Assembly: GCA_927443345.1 (NCBI GenBank)
Contig: CAKMKJ010000014.1
Span: 1-64,000, forward strand
Length of the DNA: 64,000 nucleotides
Direction of reading: 5' to 3'
Origin: an uncultured Anaerolineaceae bacterium
GTDB lineage: Bacteria > Chloroflexota > Anaerolineae > Anaerolineales > Anaerolineaceae
The translations under genes and the position numbers were made by a program. Positions 34,809-42,838 of the stretch are shown one piece after another (position 1 is the first letter of the stretch; every line of letters starts with the position of its first letter). Below the pieces are notes generated by a model. The model searched no databases. It was not told where the DNA came from and was given only the letters and a program-made list of their open reading frames with translations.

Positions 34809-34895
34809 ATGAAATCGAAAAGTTTTGGCCAATTGATTGTTTGTTGCTCCTGTATCCGGCGGGGATGCTCTTTACCGCCTGGTTATCGTTCCTGA
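34809..34895 (+). CDS. Cys-rich leader peptide
   Basis: 28 codons starting ATG AAA TCG and ending TCC TGA. Cys occurs at positions 12, 13, 15 and 20 (VCCSCI, then RGCSL). The ATG lies about 10 nt after the -10, so the transcript would be nearly leaderless, and no ribosome site is seen. Cys-rich leaders control cysteine genes by ribosome stalling in Actinobacteria; here the same logic would act through the terminator at 34918-34976. Coding status is inferred from the Cys clustering and position. Confidence 0.55.
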   Translation: MKSKSFGQLIVCCSCIRRGCSLPPGYRS

Positions 34896-34917
34896 CGATT
34901 ATTAGCCAACTGCCCGG

Positions 34918-34976
34918 CGGCAGACAGTTTCCCCGCAAAATTACTTTTGTTACGGTGAAACTTTCTGCCGTTTTTT
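34918..34976 (+). terminator. Attenuator terminator before cystathionine beta-synthase gene
   Basis: CGGCAGACAGTTTC (34918-34931) pairs with GAAACTTTCTGCCG (34957-34970) with one mismatch, followed by six T. It lies 41 nt before the start codon at 35017, so it can only act as a regulated terminator if the gene is to be expressed from the upstream promoter. Confidence 0.75.
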
Positions 34977-35016
34977 ATTCCAGTTGGCTATAGTAAAAAT
35001 ATCGATAGGTGACGAA

Positions 35017-36471
35017 ATGACGAACACAACTGTTCAAACCATTATGGGTGTGGCAACCCAAAATACTCAACCTCAATTTAGCAAGAATATATTGGAAACC
35101 ATCGGTAATACCCCCTTGGTGCGCCTTAATCAAATTGTATTCGGCAACTGCTCTGCAACCATCCTTGCCAAAGTGGAATTCTTCAACCCGGCAGGCTCAA
35201 TCAAGGACCGCATTGGGTTGAGCATTATTGAGAACGCTGAAAAAGAAGGCTGCTTGCTGCCTGGCGGCACCATAGTTGAAGCTACCTCCGGCAACACAGG
35301 GGCAGGCCTGGCACTGGCTGCTTCGATCAAAGGCTATAAAACCATTTTTGTCATGCCAGACAAGATGAGCGATGAAAAGATCCGCTTTTTACGCGCTTTC
35401 GGCGCCCGGGTGGTGATTACACCGACAGCCGTCGCGCCGGAAGATCCGCGCAGTTACTACAGTGTGGCTGCCCGCATCGTAAAAGAAACACCTAACAGCA
35501 TGCTGGCGAATCAATACCATAACCAATCAAACCCCGAAGCTCATTACCAATTCACGGGGCCTGAGTTGTGGGAACAAACCGCTGGAAAAATAGATGTATT
35601 GGTGGCGGGTATGGGCACAGGCGGAACGATCACTGGTACCGCACGCTACTTAAAGGAACAAAACCCCAACATCAAAGTGGTGGGTGTGGATATCGAAGGC
35701 TCTCTCTTGCTTGAAACCTGGAAAGAGGGCAAGATGCCGAGTGATCCGCATCCCAAGACCTACAAGATCGAAGGTATAGGTGAGGATTTCCTCCCAAGCA
35801 CGCTGGACCTTTCGCTGGTGGACGAAGTGGTTCAGGTCAGCGATAAAGAATCTTTCCAACTCGCGAGGCGCCTGGTTCGCGAAGAGGGCATTTTTGCAGG
35901 CGGGTCATCAGGGTCAGCTGTTGCAGGAGTGTTAAAATCTGAAATAGTACGATCACTCAAACCGGGGCAAATTGTTGTGGTCATCCTGCCGGATTCTGGC
36001 AATCGCTACCTGTCGAAATTATTTGATGACAACTGGATGCGCGAAAACAGCTTTTTACCGGATAACAAGGTGACTGATAGCGTGATGACGCTCATCGAAA
36101 CCCACCAAAAACTCCCATTGGTCGTGACGCGTTCTGATGAGGAAATGAACGTGGTGGTCAGCAAAATGAATCAATATGACATTTCTCAGTTGCCCGTGGT
36201 GGATGATCAGGATAAATTGATTGGCATGGTGGGTGAAGCGGATGTGCTTGACCATTTGTTGAAATCCACACATGTGCATGATCCGCTGGAGACGATTGCT
36301 TCGATCATCAATCCCAATGTACTGTCTGTCACTCCGGAATCAAGCATCGAAAAGGTACTTCCCGCTTTTGAGCGCGGTAAAGTGGTAATCGTTGTTAATA
36401 ATGAAGGGCAGCCGGTGGGTATGCTTACAAAGATCGATCTGATCGATTACTTGACTGGCAAGATCAACTAA
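35017..36471 (+). CDS. Cystathionine beta-synthase-type PLP enzyme with CBS domain pair
   Basis: 484 residues. N-terminal fold-type II PLP domain: NTPLVRLN, the PLP Lys in GSIKDRIG (about 62), TSGNTG substrate loop and GTGGTITG phosphate loop. The C-terminal 125 residues hold two CBS domains (VTDSVMT..., NVLSVTP...), usual in cystathionine beta-synthases, where they can bind adenosyl ligands. It joins Ser or activated Ser with homocysteine, or makes Cys from sulfide; the PLP core alone does not decide. AGGTGA precedes the ATG at 35017. Paired with the convergent gamma-type enzyme it suggests transsulfuration from Met to Cys. Confidence 0.85.
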   Translation: MTNTTVQTIMGVATQNTQPQFSKNILETIGNTPLVRLNQIVFGNCSATILAKVEFFNPAGSIKDRIGLSIIENAEKEGCLLPGGTIVEATSGNTGAGLALAASIKGYKTIFVMPDKMSDEKIRFLRAFGARVVITPTAVAPEDPRSYYSVAARIVKETPNSMLANQYHNQSNPEAHYQFTGPELWEQTAGKIDVLVAGMGTGGTITGTARYLKEQNPNIKVVGVDIEGSLLLETWKEGKMPSDPHPKTYKIEGIGEDFLPSTLDLSLVDEVVQVSDKESFQLARRLVREEGIFAGGSSGSAVAGVLKSEIVRSLKPGQIVVVILPDSGNRYLSKLFDDNWMRENSFLPDNKVTDSVMTLIETHQKLPLVVTRSDEEMNVVVSKMNQYDISQLPVVDDQDKLIGMVGEADVLDHLLKSTHVHDPLETIASIINPNVLSVTPESSIEKVLPAFERGKVVIVVNNEGQPVGMLTKIDLIDYLTGKIN

Positions 36472-36484
36472 ATTCCAAAAATTC

Positions 36485-36528
36485 AACAGAACAGGCACTC
36501 TTGAAGAAACCAAGTGCCTGTTCTGTCC
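36485..36528. terminator. Bidirectional terminator between convergent genes
   Basis: CAGAACAGGCACT (36487-36499) pairs perfectly with AGTGCCTGTTCTG (36513-36525). It sits between two genes that converge, so it probably serves both. Confidence 0.75.
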
Positions 36529-36543
36529 ATCGGTAAAAACTAG

Positions 36544-37710
36544 TTACAGCGTTGCTAATGCTTGATCCAAATCCTGGATCAAGTCTTCTATGTTTTCAAT
36601 GCCAACTGAGAGCCGCACCAATCCGGCGGGGACTTCGAGAGCACTGCCGGCCACAGAGGCGTGCGTCATCAAGGCAGGCACTTCGATCAAAGATTCCACG
36701 CCGCCCAGGCTTTCGGCCAGAGTGAATATTTTGGTCGCTTCAACCAATTTTTTGGCTGCAGGTGCGCCGCCTTTAAGAATAACGGAGAGCATGCCGCCAT
36801 ACAGCTTCATTTGTTTCTTAGCCACGAGATGCCCGGGGTGACTCTCAAGACCTGGATAGATCACCCGTTCAATCACGGGATGAGTGACGAGATATTTGGC
36901 TACCTCGGCCGCGTTGACTGAATGGCGCTCCATGCGCAGGGCGAGGGTCTTGATACCTCTCAAGGTCAACCAGCTATCTTGCGGTCCGGGGACTGCGCCG
37001 ATAGCATTCTGAAGGAACTTCAATTTCTCATAATGTGCTTTGTTTTTAATAATGATAGCTCCGCCGACCACATCGGAATGTCCGCCAAGGTATTTGGTGG
37101 TCGAGTGCACCACAAAATCTGCGCCAAGACCCAGAGGCTGCTGAAGATAGGGGGACGCGAAAGTATTATCCACGGCCACCAGAATTTGAGTGGAATGCGC
37201 TTTTACGCGTTTGGATATTTCTGCAATATCGGCGATCTTGAGCAGCGGGTTGGTGGGGGTCTCGATCCAGACCAGGCGGGTTTCAGGTTTAAGTGCAGCC
37301 TCGATCAGGCTGGGATCGGTGATATCCACATAGGAGAATTGAATGCCATAGTCTTTCAGCACCTTGTCAAACAAGCGGAAGGTGCCGCCGTACACATCAT
37401 TGGATGCAAGCACATGCTCACCGGGTTTGATCAGGCGTAGCAGCGTATCCGTGGCGGCCAGGCCGGAGGAGAATGCCAAACCATATGCAGGGTGATTCTG
37501 ATCGGGGCTTTCGAGGGCAGCCAAACATTGTTCCAATGCCTGGCGGGTGGGGTTGTCAGATCGGCTGTAGTCAAACCCCTTGGTCACTCCCACGGCGACT
37601 TGCGCATAGGTGGAGGTTTGATAGATTGGGGTAATAACGGCGCCCGTGGCCGTATCAGGTGCCTGGCCTGCGTGGATGGCAAGTGTTTCGAAATGAGGTT
37701 CAAGTTTCAT
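36544..37710 (-). CDS. Cystathionine gamma-synthase/lyase family PLP enzyme
   Basis: 388 residues. Fold-type I Cys/Met metabolism enzyme: YSRSDNPTR, ASNDVYGGTF, the PLP Asp/Ser region VAVDNTFASPYLQ, and the PLP Lys in HSTTKYLGGH. ATG 37710 is chosen because AGG lies 9 nt upstream; an ATG 6 nt earlier is too close to it. The family includes cystathionine gamma-synthase and gamma-lyase, which sequence alone does not separate. Next to a beta-synthase-type gene, a gamma-lyase role in reverse transsulfuration is the simpler reading. Confidence 0.85.
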   Translation of the reverse strand: MKLEPHFETLAIHAGQAPDTATGAVITPIYQTSTYAQVAVGVTKGFDYSRSDNPTRQALEQCLAALESPDQNHPAYGLAFSSGLAATDTLLRLIKPGEHVLASNDVYGGTFRLFDKVLKDYGIQFSYVDITDPSLIEAALKPETRLVWIETPTNPLLKIADIAEISKRVKAHSTQILVAVDNTFASPYLQQPLGLGADFVVHSTTKYLGGHSDVVGGAIIIKNKAHYEKLKFLQNAIGAVPGPQDSWLTLRGIKTLALRMERHSVNAAEVAKYLVTHPVIERVIYPGLESHPGHLVAKKQMKLYGGMLSVILKGGAPAAKKLVEATKIFTLAESLGGVESLIEVPALMTHASVAGSALEVPAGLVRLSVGIENIEDLIQDLDQALATL

Positions 37711-37716
37711 TTGCAT

Positions 37717-37964
37717 TTTCCTAAAGAGGCCGTTAACTTTAAATGATTTGCTTTGGGTATTCTACTTTATTTATTGATAAAAAATATATTTTACTTATTA
37801 TTGAATGACTACACTGTTTATTGAAATTACTGCAGCAAAACCTTTAAAAAGAATTATTGTTGAAAAGTAAGTAAATCCCATAAAAACCTATTAGCAGATT
37901 GTTATATCCTATAAGTGAAAATTAGGTTTTATCATTCTTCCAGAAGAAAAATTAGTTAACATTA
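37717..37964. other. AT-rich intergenic region
   Basis: Upstream region of the leftward gamma-type enzyme and downstream of a leftward chaperone. AAAACCTA (about 37883-37890) and TAGGTTTT (37923-37930) could pair across a 32-nt loop, a weak terminator for the chaperone. No other element is clear. Confidence 0.35.
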
Positions 37965-38183
37965 TTAGATACCATCGGCAACCTCATACCCCATTCGTTT
38001 TACTTCAGCTTTGATCTGATCTTTTGAAAGCAACGATTCTTCATATTCAACTATCAATTGCGTTTTTCGATAACTGGCCTCAGCCGACTTAACTCCTTTT
38101 AGCTTATCCTCAATCCCTTCAAGGATCATGGCGCAATTCGGACATTCCATTCCGTTAATCTTCAAGGTTATTTGTTTTATCAT
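37965..38183 (-). CDS. Copper chaperone (HMA domain)
   Basis: 72 residues, a complete HMA fold with metal site MECPNCAMI (CxxC at about 13-16) and the usual closing GYEV strand. CopZ-like by size: it would carry Cu(I) to the copper ATPases. It lies 9 nt downstream of the SafE-cupredoxin gene in the same direction, so the pair is likely an operon divergent from the copper ATPase at 39526. Confidence 0.8.
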   Translation of the reverse strand: MIKQITLKINGMECPNCAMILEGIEDKLKGVKSAEASYRKTQLIVEYEESLLSKDQIKAEVKRMGYEVADGI

Positions 38184-38192
38184 ACTATCCTC

Positions 38193-39329
38193 TTAGAGAT
38201 CAAAGATTATTGTTCCACCATACATACCCATGGAACAGGAAAAATAGATTTGTGTGCCACTGATTTGAGCAGGTATTTGAATCATAGCTTGACCGGTTTC
38301 ATCAAGGATTTGCTGTACACCTAATGAAGGAATTATAAAAGCTCGAGAACAAGACTGAACATTATCTGTAATCAACTTTAATGTGACAGGAATTCCAGCC
38401 TTGGCATGGACTTCATTTGGATAGTAACCCGAGTTTTGTACATTGATGGTTAACAATCTTCCTTCTGAGTCAGAAGAACCTGTTATCGTCTCGTCTGTAA
38501 AAGGTTCAGTAGATTGTGCCACTTGATCAGTGGCAACGGCTGCCACATTCTGCGGCTTGGGGAAAACACTGTTTGCCAGCCGTGAGAATGTATAGGGCGA
38601 ACCAGCCAGGGTGAGCCCGCTGTTGATGGTCACAAGTGCTAATACCAAAACCACGATAGCTACAAAGCGCATGAAGTATTTTTCGAGCTTTTGGCCCAAT
38701 TGTGTGGCGAAATAGGATACTGCAAAGAAGACCGGGCTTGTACCTAAAGTAAAGGCGAACATCAATGCAGCTCCTTGGATCGGATCGCCCGTCCCTAAAG
38801 CAACAGCCATCATAGCCTGGGCTACACCACAAGGAATGAGTACGGTCATGAATCCTAAAAAGGCGGGTGTTACAAGGGTTGAATTATCTGCCTCTTTGGA
38901 TGTTTTTCGTATAAAGCGGCGAAGAAACGTTGGAGGTTCAAAAACAAAAATCCTAAAAATAGGGTGAACATTTAACATGCGTAAAGCAGAGCCAAGCATG
39001 AAGATACCAATCCCGATTTGTAGAAATGCACGTGCAATTGGAGAAAGTTGAAAAGCCTGTCCGACTAAACCCAACAAGAAACCAAGAATGGAATATGCTA
39101 ATAACTTAGCAATTAGAAAAACCAAAATAGGAAGCGCAAGCTTTGATCTTGAGGGCTTGATATTCTTCTTGTTTCTTCCTTTTCTTTGGCCTGCATTTTG
39201 AAAATCTTTTTCAATCTGGTTTTCGAGAGAACTTGCAAGAAGCCCTCCTTGAACAGCCAAACAACTTAATCCGCCTGAAGTAAGACCTGTGACAAAAGCA
39301 ATCAGAATATTATTCAATTTGTTCTCCAT
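38193..39329 (-). CDS. SafE/DsbD-like membrane protein fused to cupredoxin domain
   Basis: 378 residues. N-terminal six-helix membrane part of the TauE/SafE or CcdA/DsbD type (SGGLSCLAVQGG early, VLIPCGVAQAMM later, each with a Cys near a helix end), then from about residue 275 a cupredoxin-like domain with SCSRAF and YFSCSMGMYGGT. SafE-like proteins of this kind (UreH/CcdA-like) are often linked to copper supply for oxidases. The fused domain resembles the stand-alone protein at 32187. It is divergent from copA and shares its dyad. Confidence 0.75.
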   Translation of the reverse strand: MENKLNNILIAFVTGLTSGGLSCLAVQGGLLASSLENQIEKDFQNAGQRKGRNKKNIKPSRSKLALPILVFLIAKLLAYSILGFLLGLVGQAFQLSPIARAFLQIGIGIFMLGSALRMLNVHPIFRIFVFEPPTFLRRFIRKTSKEADNSTLVTPAFLGFMTVLIPCGVAQAMMAVALGTGDPIQGAALMFAFTLGTSPVFFAVSYFATQLGQKLEKYFMRFVAIVVLVLALVTINSGLTLAGSPYTFSRLANSVFPKPQNVAAVATDQVAQSTEPFTDETITGSSDSEGRLLTINVQNSGYYPNEVHAKAGIPVTLKLITDNVQSCSRAFIIPSLGVQQILDETGQAMIQIPAQISGTQIYFSCSMGMYGGTIIFDL

Positions 39330-39403
39330 TATTAAATATTAAATCAATAAAAACAAAATTCAATTCATCTGGTTGAGTCTAACATTTCAGCTCTAACTAA
39401 TGA

Positions 39404-39471
39404 ATAGGCATAATTGCCTGTTGATAATGGGGGTATGGCCTATTGAAGCAATCAATTCTTTTGAATAAGAT
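39404..39471 (+). promoter_or_regulatory. Regulon promoter P11
   Basis: The best dyad of the set, ATAGGCATAATTGCCTGT (39404-39421; AGGCA-N4-TGCCT), with -10 TAAGAT at 39466-39471 (62 nt). The second GC-N6-RC box is not well kept here. It lies between the divergent SafE fusion and copA genes and could serve both, but no -10 at matching distance is clear on the minus strand. Confidence 0.6.
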
Positions 39472-39525
39472 TGATTGCGATCAATGAGCTTTATTTTTAT
39501 AAATTTATCTTACAACGAGGACTTT

Positions 39526-41952
39526 ATGACCGATATTCGACTGATTACTCTCCCCATAACCGGCATGACTTGTGCCAATTGTTCTGCCGCCGTAGAGCGT
39601 TCACTAAAGAAAGCTACCGGAGTGAAAAGCGCTTCAGTAAACCTTTCATCAGAACGTGCGACTGTTGAGTTTGACCCGCAGGCATCCACATTAATCGATT
39701 TGGTAGGTCGTGTGCAGCATGCAGGCTATGGAATCGCCGAAGGTGAAGCAGATTTGATCATTAAGCGCATGAGCGATGACAATGATGCGCGTCGTTTAGA
39801 AAAGGCGCTTTCTTCAATAGAAGGTGTCAGTGAAGTGCACGTCAGCTTTACAACAGAAAAAGTTCAACTGCGTTACATCCCCACATTGGTAAGCCAAACC
39901 GACCTGCGCCGCGCAATTTCAGCGGCAGGTTTTGAAGCACTTGAAACAGGTGGCGATGCAGAAGATGCTGAAGCTATGGCGCGGCAGAAAGAGATCGACC
40001 AACAAAAAAGGCAATTGACGATCGGTTTGATTTTCACTGTCCCTCTATTTGTAATTGCCATGTCGGGAGATCTTGGATTACTGCCGATGCAAATTTCACA
40101 CTCGACCTGGATCAAGTGGATCATGCTCGTCTTGGCTCTGCCGGTTCAGTTCTACGTTGGATGGCAATACTATGTTGGTGCATTCAAGTCGCTACGCAAC
40201 GGCTCTGCGAACATGGATGTACTCGTATCACTCGGTACTTCCGCTGCCTTCCTTTATTCGCTGCCAGTAACCTTTGGTCTGTTGTCTGGGCATGTTTATT
40301 TCGAAACCGCCGCTGTGATCATTGTTTTGATCAAACTGGGTAAGTTGTTGGAAGTTCGTGCCAAGGGACGTACCAGCGAAGCCATCAAGAAGCTAATGGG
40401 ACTTCGTGCTAAAAGTGCCCGTATCATCCGCAATGGACAAGAGATGGAAGTGCCGGTTGAGGATGTGTTGGTGGGTGATGTGATCATTGTACGACCTGGC
40501 GAGAAGATCCCGGTGGACGGCGTGGTTGTTGAAGGCCGTTCATCAGTGGATGAGTCCATGTTAACCGGTGAATCCATGCCGGTTGAAAAGGGACCAGGTG
40601 CGGCGGTTATCGGTGCGACCCTGAACAAACTAGGGATGATCAAATTCGAAGCCACCAAAATTGGAAAAGAAACTGCCCTGGCGCAGATTATTCGCCTCGT
40701 GGAAGAAGCCCAAGGGTCCAAAGCCCCTATCCAAAAGTTGGTGGACCGCATCTCAGGTTATTTTGTTCCTGCTGTTATTGGTATGGCTCTACTCACTTTT
40801 GCAGCCTGGATGTTTTTTGGTCCACCCCTCTCGATCAATTCTGATGTGAGCGTGTTTACCCGTGCATTGATAGTCATGGTCGCAGTACTTGTGATCGCCT
40901 GCCCATGCGCCATGGGCTTGGCTACCCCCACGGCGGTTATGGTGGGGACTGGCAGAGGCGCTGAAATGGGTGTGTTGCTCAAAACATCCGAAGCCCTTGA
41001 ACGTGCCGGACACGTGAAGATGATTGTCTTGGATAAAACTGGCACGATTACCAAAGGCCAGCCCTCGGTTACAGATATAGTGGTCACAAATGCACGCTTC
41101 AAAGAGAATGACATTTTACGGATGGCGGCTTCAGTAGAAAAAGGATCCGAACATCCATTGGGTGAGGCTGTGGTTGCTGAGGCAAGCAATCGAGACTTGA
41201 AGCTTTCCGAACCGCAAGGCTTTAGCGCCACTGCCGGCCACGGTGTCGAAGCTCAGGTGGATGGATTGCAGGTGCTGGTTGGCAGTCCGCGCATGATGAC
41301 AGAACGACAGCTTGATACCAGTGCATTTGATGCTGAGGTTTCGCGACTGCAAGGCGAAGGAAAAACCACGGTGCTAGTAGCAATCGATAATGTCGTGTCT
41401 GGCGCAATCGCAATTGCTGATACAGTCAAAGAAGGTTCCATCGAGGCCATTCAACAGTTTCACAAGATGGGTATCAAAGTGGCCATGCTAACTGGGGATA
41501 ATCAACAAACTGCCCAGGCCATCGCCAAACAAGTGGGCATTGACCAGGTGTTTGCAGAAGTCCTGCCGGGAGACAAGGCTGCTGAAGTCAAGAAACTTCA
41601 GGCGCAAGGGTATGTAACCGCCATGGTGGGGGATGGTGTCAATGACGCGCCCGCTTTGGCTCAATCCGATGTGGGCATCGCTATCGGAACTGGTGCGGAT
41701 GTGGCCATGGCTTCTGCACCCGTGGTTCTAATCAGCGGAGATTTGCGAGGGGCCGCAAGAGCAATCCAGCTCTCACGCGTCACAATGACCACCATCAAGC
41801 AGAACCTGTTCTGGGCGTTTATCTACAACATCATCCTCATCCCCGCAGCGGCGCTGGGTTATCTGGTGCCAGTATTGGCGGCAGGTGCAATGGCATTCAG
41901 CAGCGTATTTGTGGTCACCAACAGCCTCCGGCTGCGTACAAAGAAAATCTAA
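39526..41952 (+). CDS. copA: Copper-exporting P1B-type ATPase
   Basis: 808 residues from ATG 39526 (AACGAGGAC upstream). First HMA with MTCANCS (about 12-18), a second HMA fold without CxxC (about 78-140), then eight helices. Core motifs: [14 protein letters not shown] (Cu(I) type CPC), DKTGT, SEHPLGE and GDGVNDAP. It exports Cu(I). It is richer in GC than the ATPase at 29524, suggesting a different origin for the two copies. It is followed by a lipoprotein gene 26 nt on. Confidence 0.9.
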   Translation: MTDIRLITLPITGMTCANCSAAVERSLKKATGVKSASVNLSSERATVEFDPQASTLIDLVGRVQHAGYGIAEGEADLIIKRMSDDNDARRLEKALSSIEGVSEVHVSFTTEKVQLRYIPTLVSQTDLRRAISAAGFEALETGGDAEDAEAMARQKEIDQQKRQLTIGLIFTVPLFVIAMSGDLGLLPMQISHSTWIKWIMLVLALPVQFYVGWQYYVGAFKSLRNGSANMDVLVSLGTSAAFLYSLPVTFGLLSGHVYFETAAVIIVLIKLGKLLEVRAKGRTSEAIKKLMGLRAKSARIIRNGQEMEVPVEDVLVGDVIIVRPGEKIPVDGVVVEGRSSVDESMLTGESMPVEKGPGAAVIGATLNKLGMIKFEATKIGKETALAQIIRLVEEAQGSKAPIQKLVDRISGYFVPAVIGMALLTFAAWMFFGPPLSINSDVSVFTRALIVMVAVLVIACPCAMGLATPTAVMVGTGRGAEMGVLLKTSEALERAGHVKMIVLDKTGTITKGQPSVTDIVVTNARFKENDILRMAASVEKGSEHPLGEAVVAEASNRDLKLSEPQGFSATAGHGVEAQVDGLQVLVGSPRMMTERQLDTSAFDAEVSRLQGEGKTTVLVAIDNVVSGAIAIADTVKEGSIEAIQQFHKMGIKVAMLTGDNQQTAQAIAKQVGIDQVFAEVLPGDKAAEVKKLQAQGYVTAMVGDGVNDAPALAQSDVGIAIGTGADVAMASAPVVLISGDLRGAARAIQLSRVTMTTIKQNLFWAFIYNIILIPAAALGYLVPVLAAGAMAFSSVFVVTNSLRLRTKKI

Positions 41953-41978
41953 TTATTCACTTTTATAGGAGTCTACAA

Positions 41979-42506
41979 ATGTTCAAATCAAAACGTGTCA
42001 AGGTAATAATCTTTTCGGTCATCGTTCTTTCCTTATTGTTAGCGGCTTGCAGCACACAACCACAGGGCACCGGTACCTTTGCCCAGGTGCCGGCAGGACG
42101 GGCTTATGCCGAGGGTCAAGAGATCTACTTTACCCATACTGAAGCATCCGATGCAGGGATAGCGGACAAACTTACTAATATGATGAAATCACCGGTACTC
42201 TTTGTGCCTGCCTTGGCGGATGTCCCTGAATCCGCTTTGGCTAATGTCTACGTTTTTGAAAACGGAATTACCGGCAAGGGACCACTGGGATTCCAACCTG
42301 ACGTATTCAACAATCCTCCCGGCACAGACGGATATTCACCTCTTCGCCAGATCATTCTAACCAAGTGGGCAGATGGCGCTAAAGCAGTTGAAATGAAGTC
42401 CGAAGCTGAGATCCTTCAAGCTGAAAAAGATGGAAATCTGACCACGACCAAAGCGGGAATTGTAGTAAACATGCCCTTCCTCGTTTGGGATGGTGGGAAA
42501 AGATAA
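41979..42506 (+). CDS. Lipoprotein, DUF7482-like
   Basis: 175 residues: lipobox LLAACST, then a domain with AYAEGQEIYFTHTEASD, MMKSPVLFVPAL, YVFENGITGKGPLGFQPDVF and a closing NMPFLVWDGG. This layout resembles the DUF7482 family of uncharacterised exported proteins; the family name is given with modest confidence. It is co-directional with copA and followed by a terminator, so it is likely in the copper operon. Conserved His/Met/Glu residues around THTE could bind metal. Confidence 0.6.
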   Translation: MFKSKRVKVIIFSVIVLSLLLAACSTQPQGTGTFAQVPAGRAYAEGQEIYFTHTEASDAGIADKLTNMMKSPVLFVPALADVPESALANVYVFENGITGKGPLGFQPDVFNNPPGTDGYSPLRQIILTKWADGAKAVEMKSEAEILQAEKDGNLTTTKAGIVVNMPFLVWDGGKR

Positions 42507-42518
42507 GTTTGTAGAAAT

Positions 42519-42552
42519 ATCGGGCTGCTGGTTTTTTGCAGCCCGATTTATG
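42519..42552 (+). terminator. Rho-independent terminator
   Basis: ATCGGGCTGC (42519-42528) pairs with GCAGCCCGAT (42538-42547), followed by TTATG. It ends the copA-lipoprotein unit. Confidence 0.75.
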
Positions 42553-42838
42553 TCATATATTCATTGATGTCTTTTATCTGATTCGGTTTTAATAAGACAA
42601 CAAGTCTATAAATGGAAAGTATAAGAGTGAATGTGGATTAAGACAATTGCCACATTCATTCTGTGTGTTCTCGAAATCATCGCATCTGATTATTTGTATT
42701 GGAATAATCATCTATTTACCCAGTTTTTATTTATATTGGAAGAGAATTGTCGTACAAATAATTTGTGATAAGTTTTTAAAAATGGAAAAAATTATTGTAT
42801 TACTTGTTGGAAATTAAAAAATAATAAGGATGATAATC
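42553..42838. other. AT-rich upstream region of the chemoreceptor
   Basis: It contains a dyad GAATGTGG/CCACATTC (about 42631-42659) of unknown role. The remainder is AT-rich with no clear promoter match to the island consensus. Confidence 0.35.

Larger units (their letters stand above)
34794..34980 (+). promoter_or_regulatory. Candidate cysteine attenuator with leader and terminator
   Basis: -10 TATAAT (34794-34799), leader frame 34809-34895 with four Cys codons, a hairpin over its end (34880-34908), a small hairpin CTGCC-CGGC-GGCAG (34910-34923), and a terminator in which 34918-34931 pairs with 34957-34970 (one mismatch) before TTTTTTATT. The small hairpin and the terminator share bases, so they exclude each other. 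The gene behind is a cystathionine beta-synthase-type enzyme. Confidence 0.6.

Noticed and set aside
34799-34993. 64-codon frame before the cystathionine beta-synthase gene
   Set aside because: It starts before the predicted transcript start and runs through the terminator; the shorter Cys-rich frame in another phase fits the context better.
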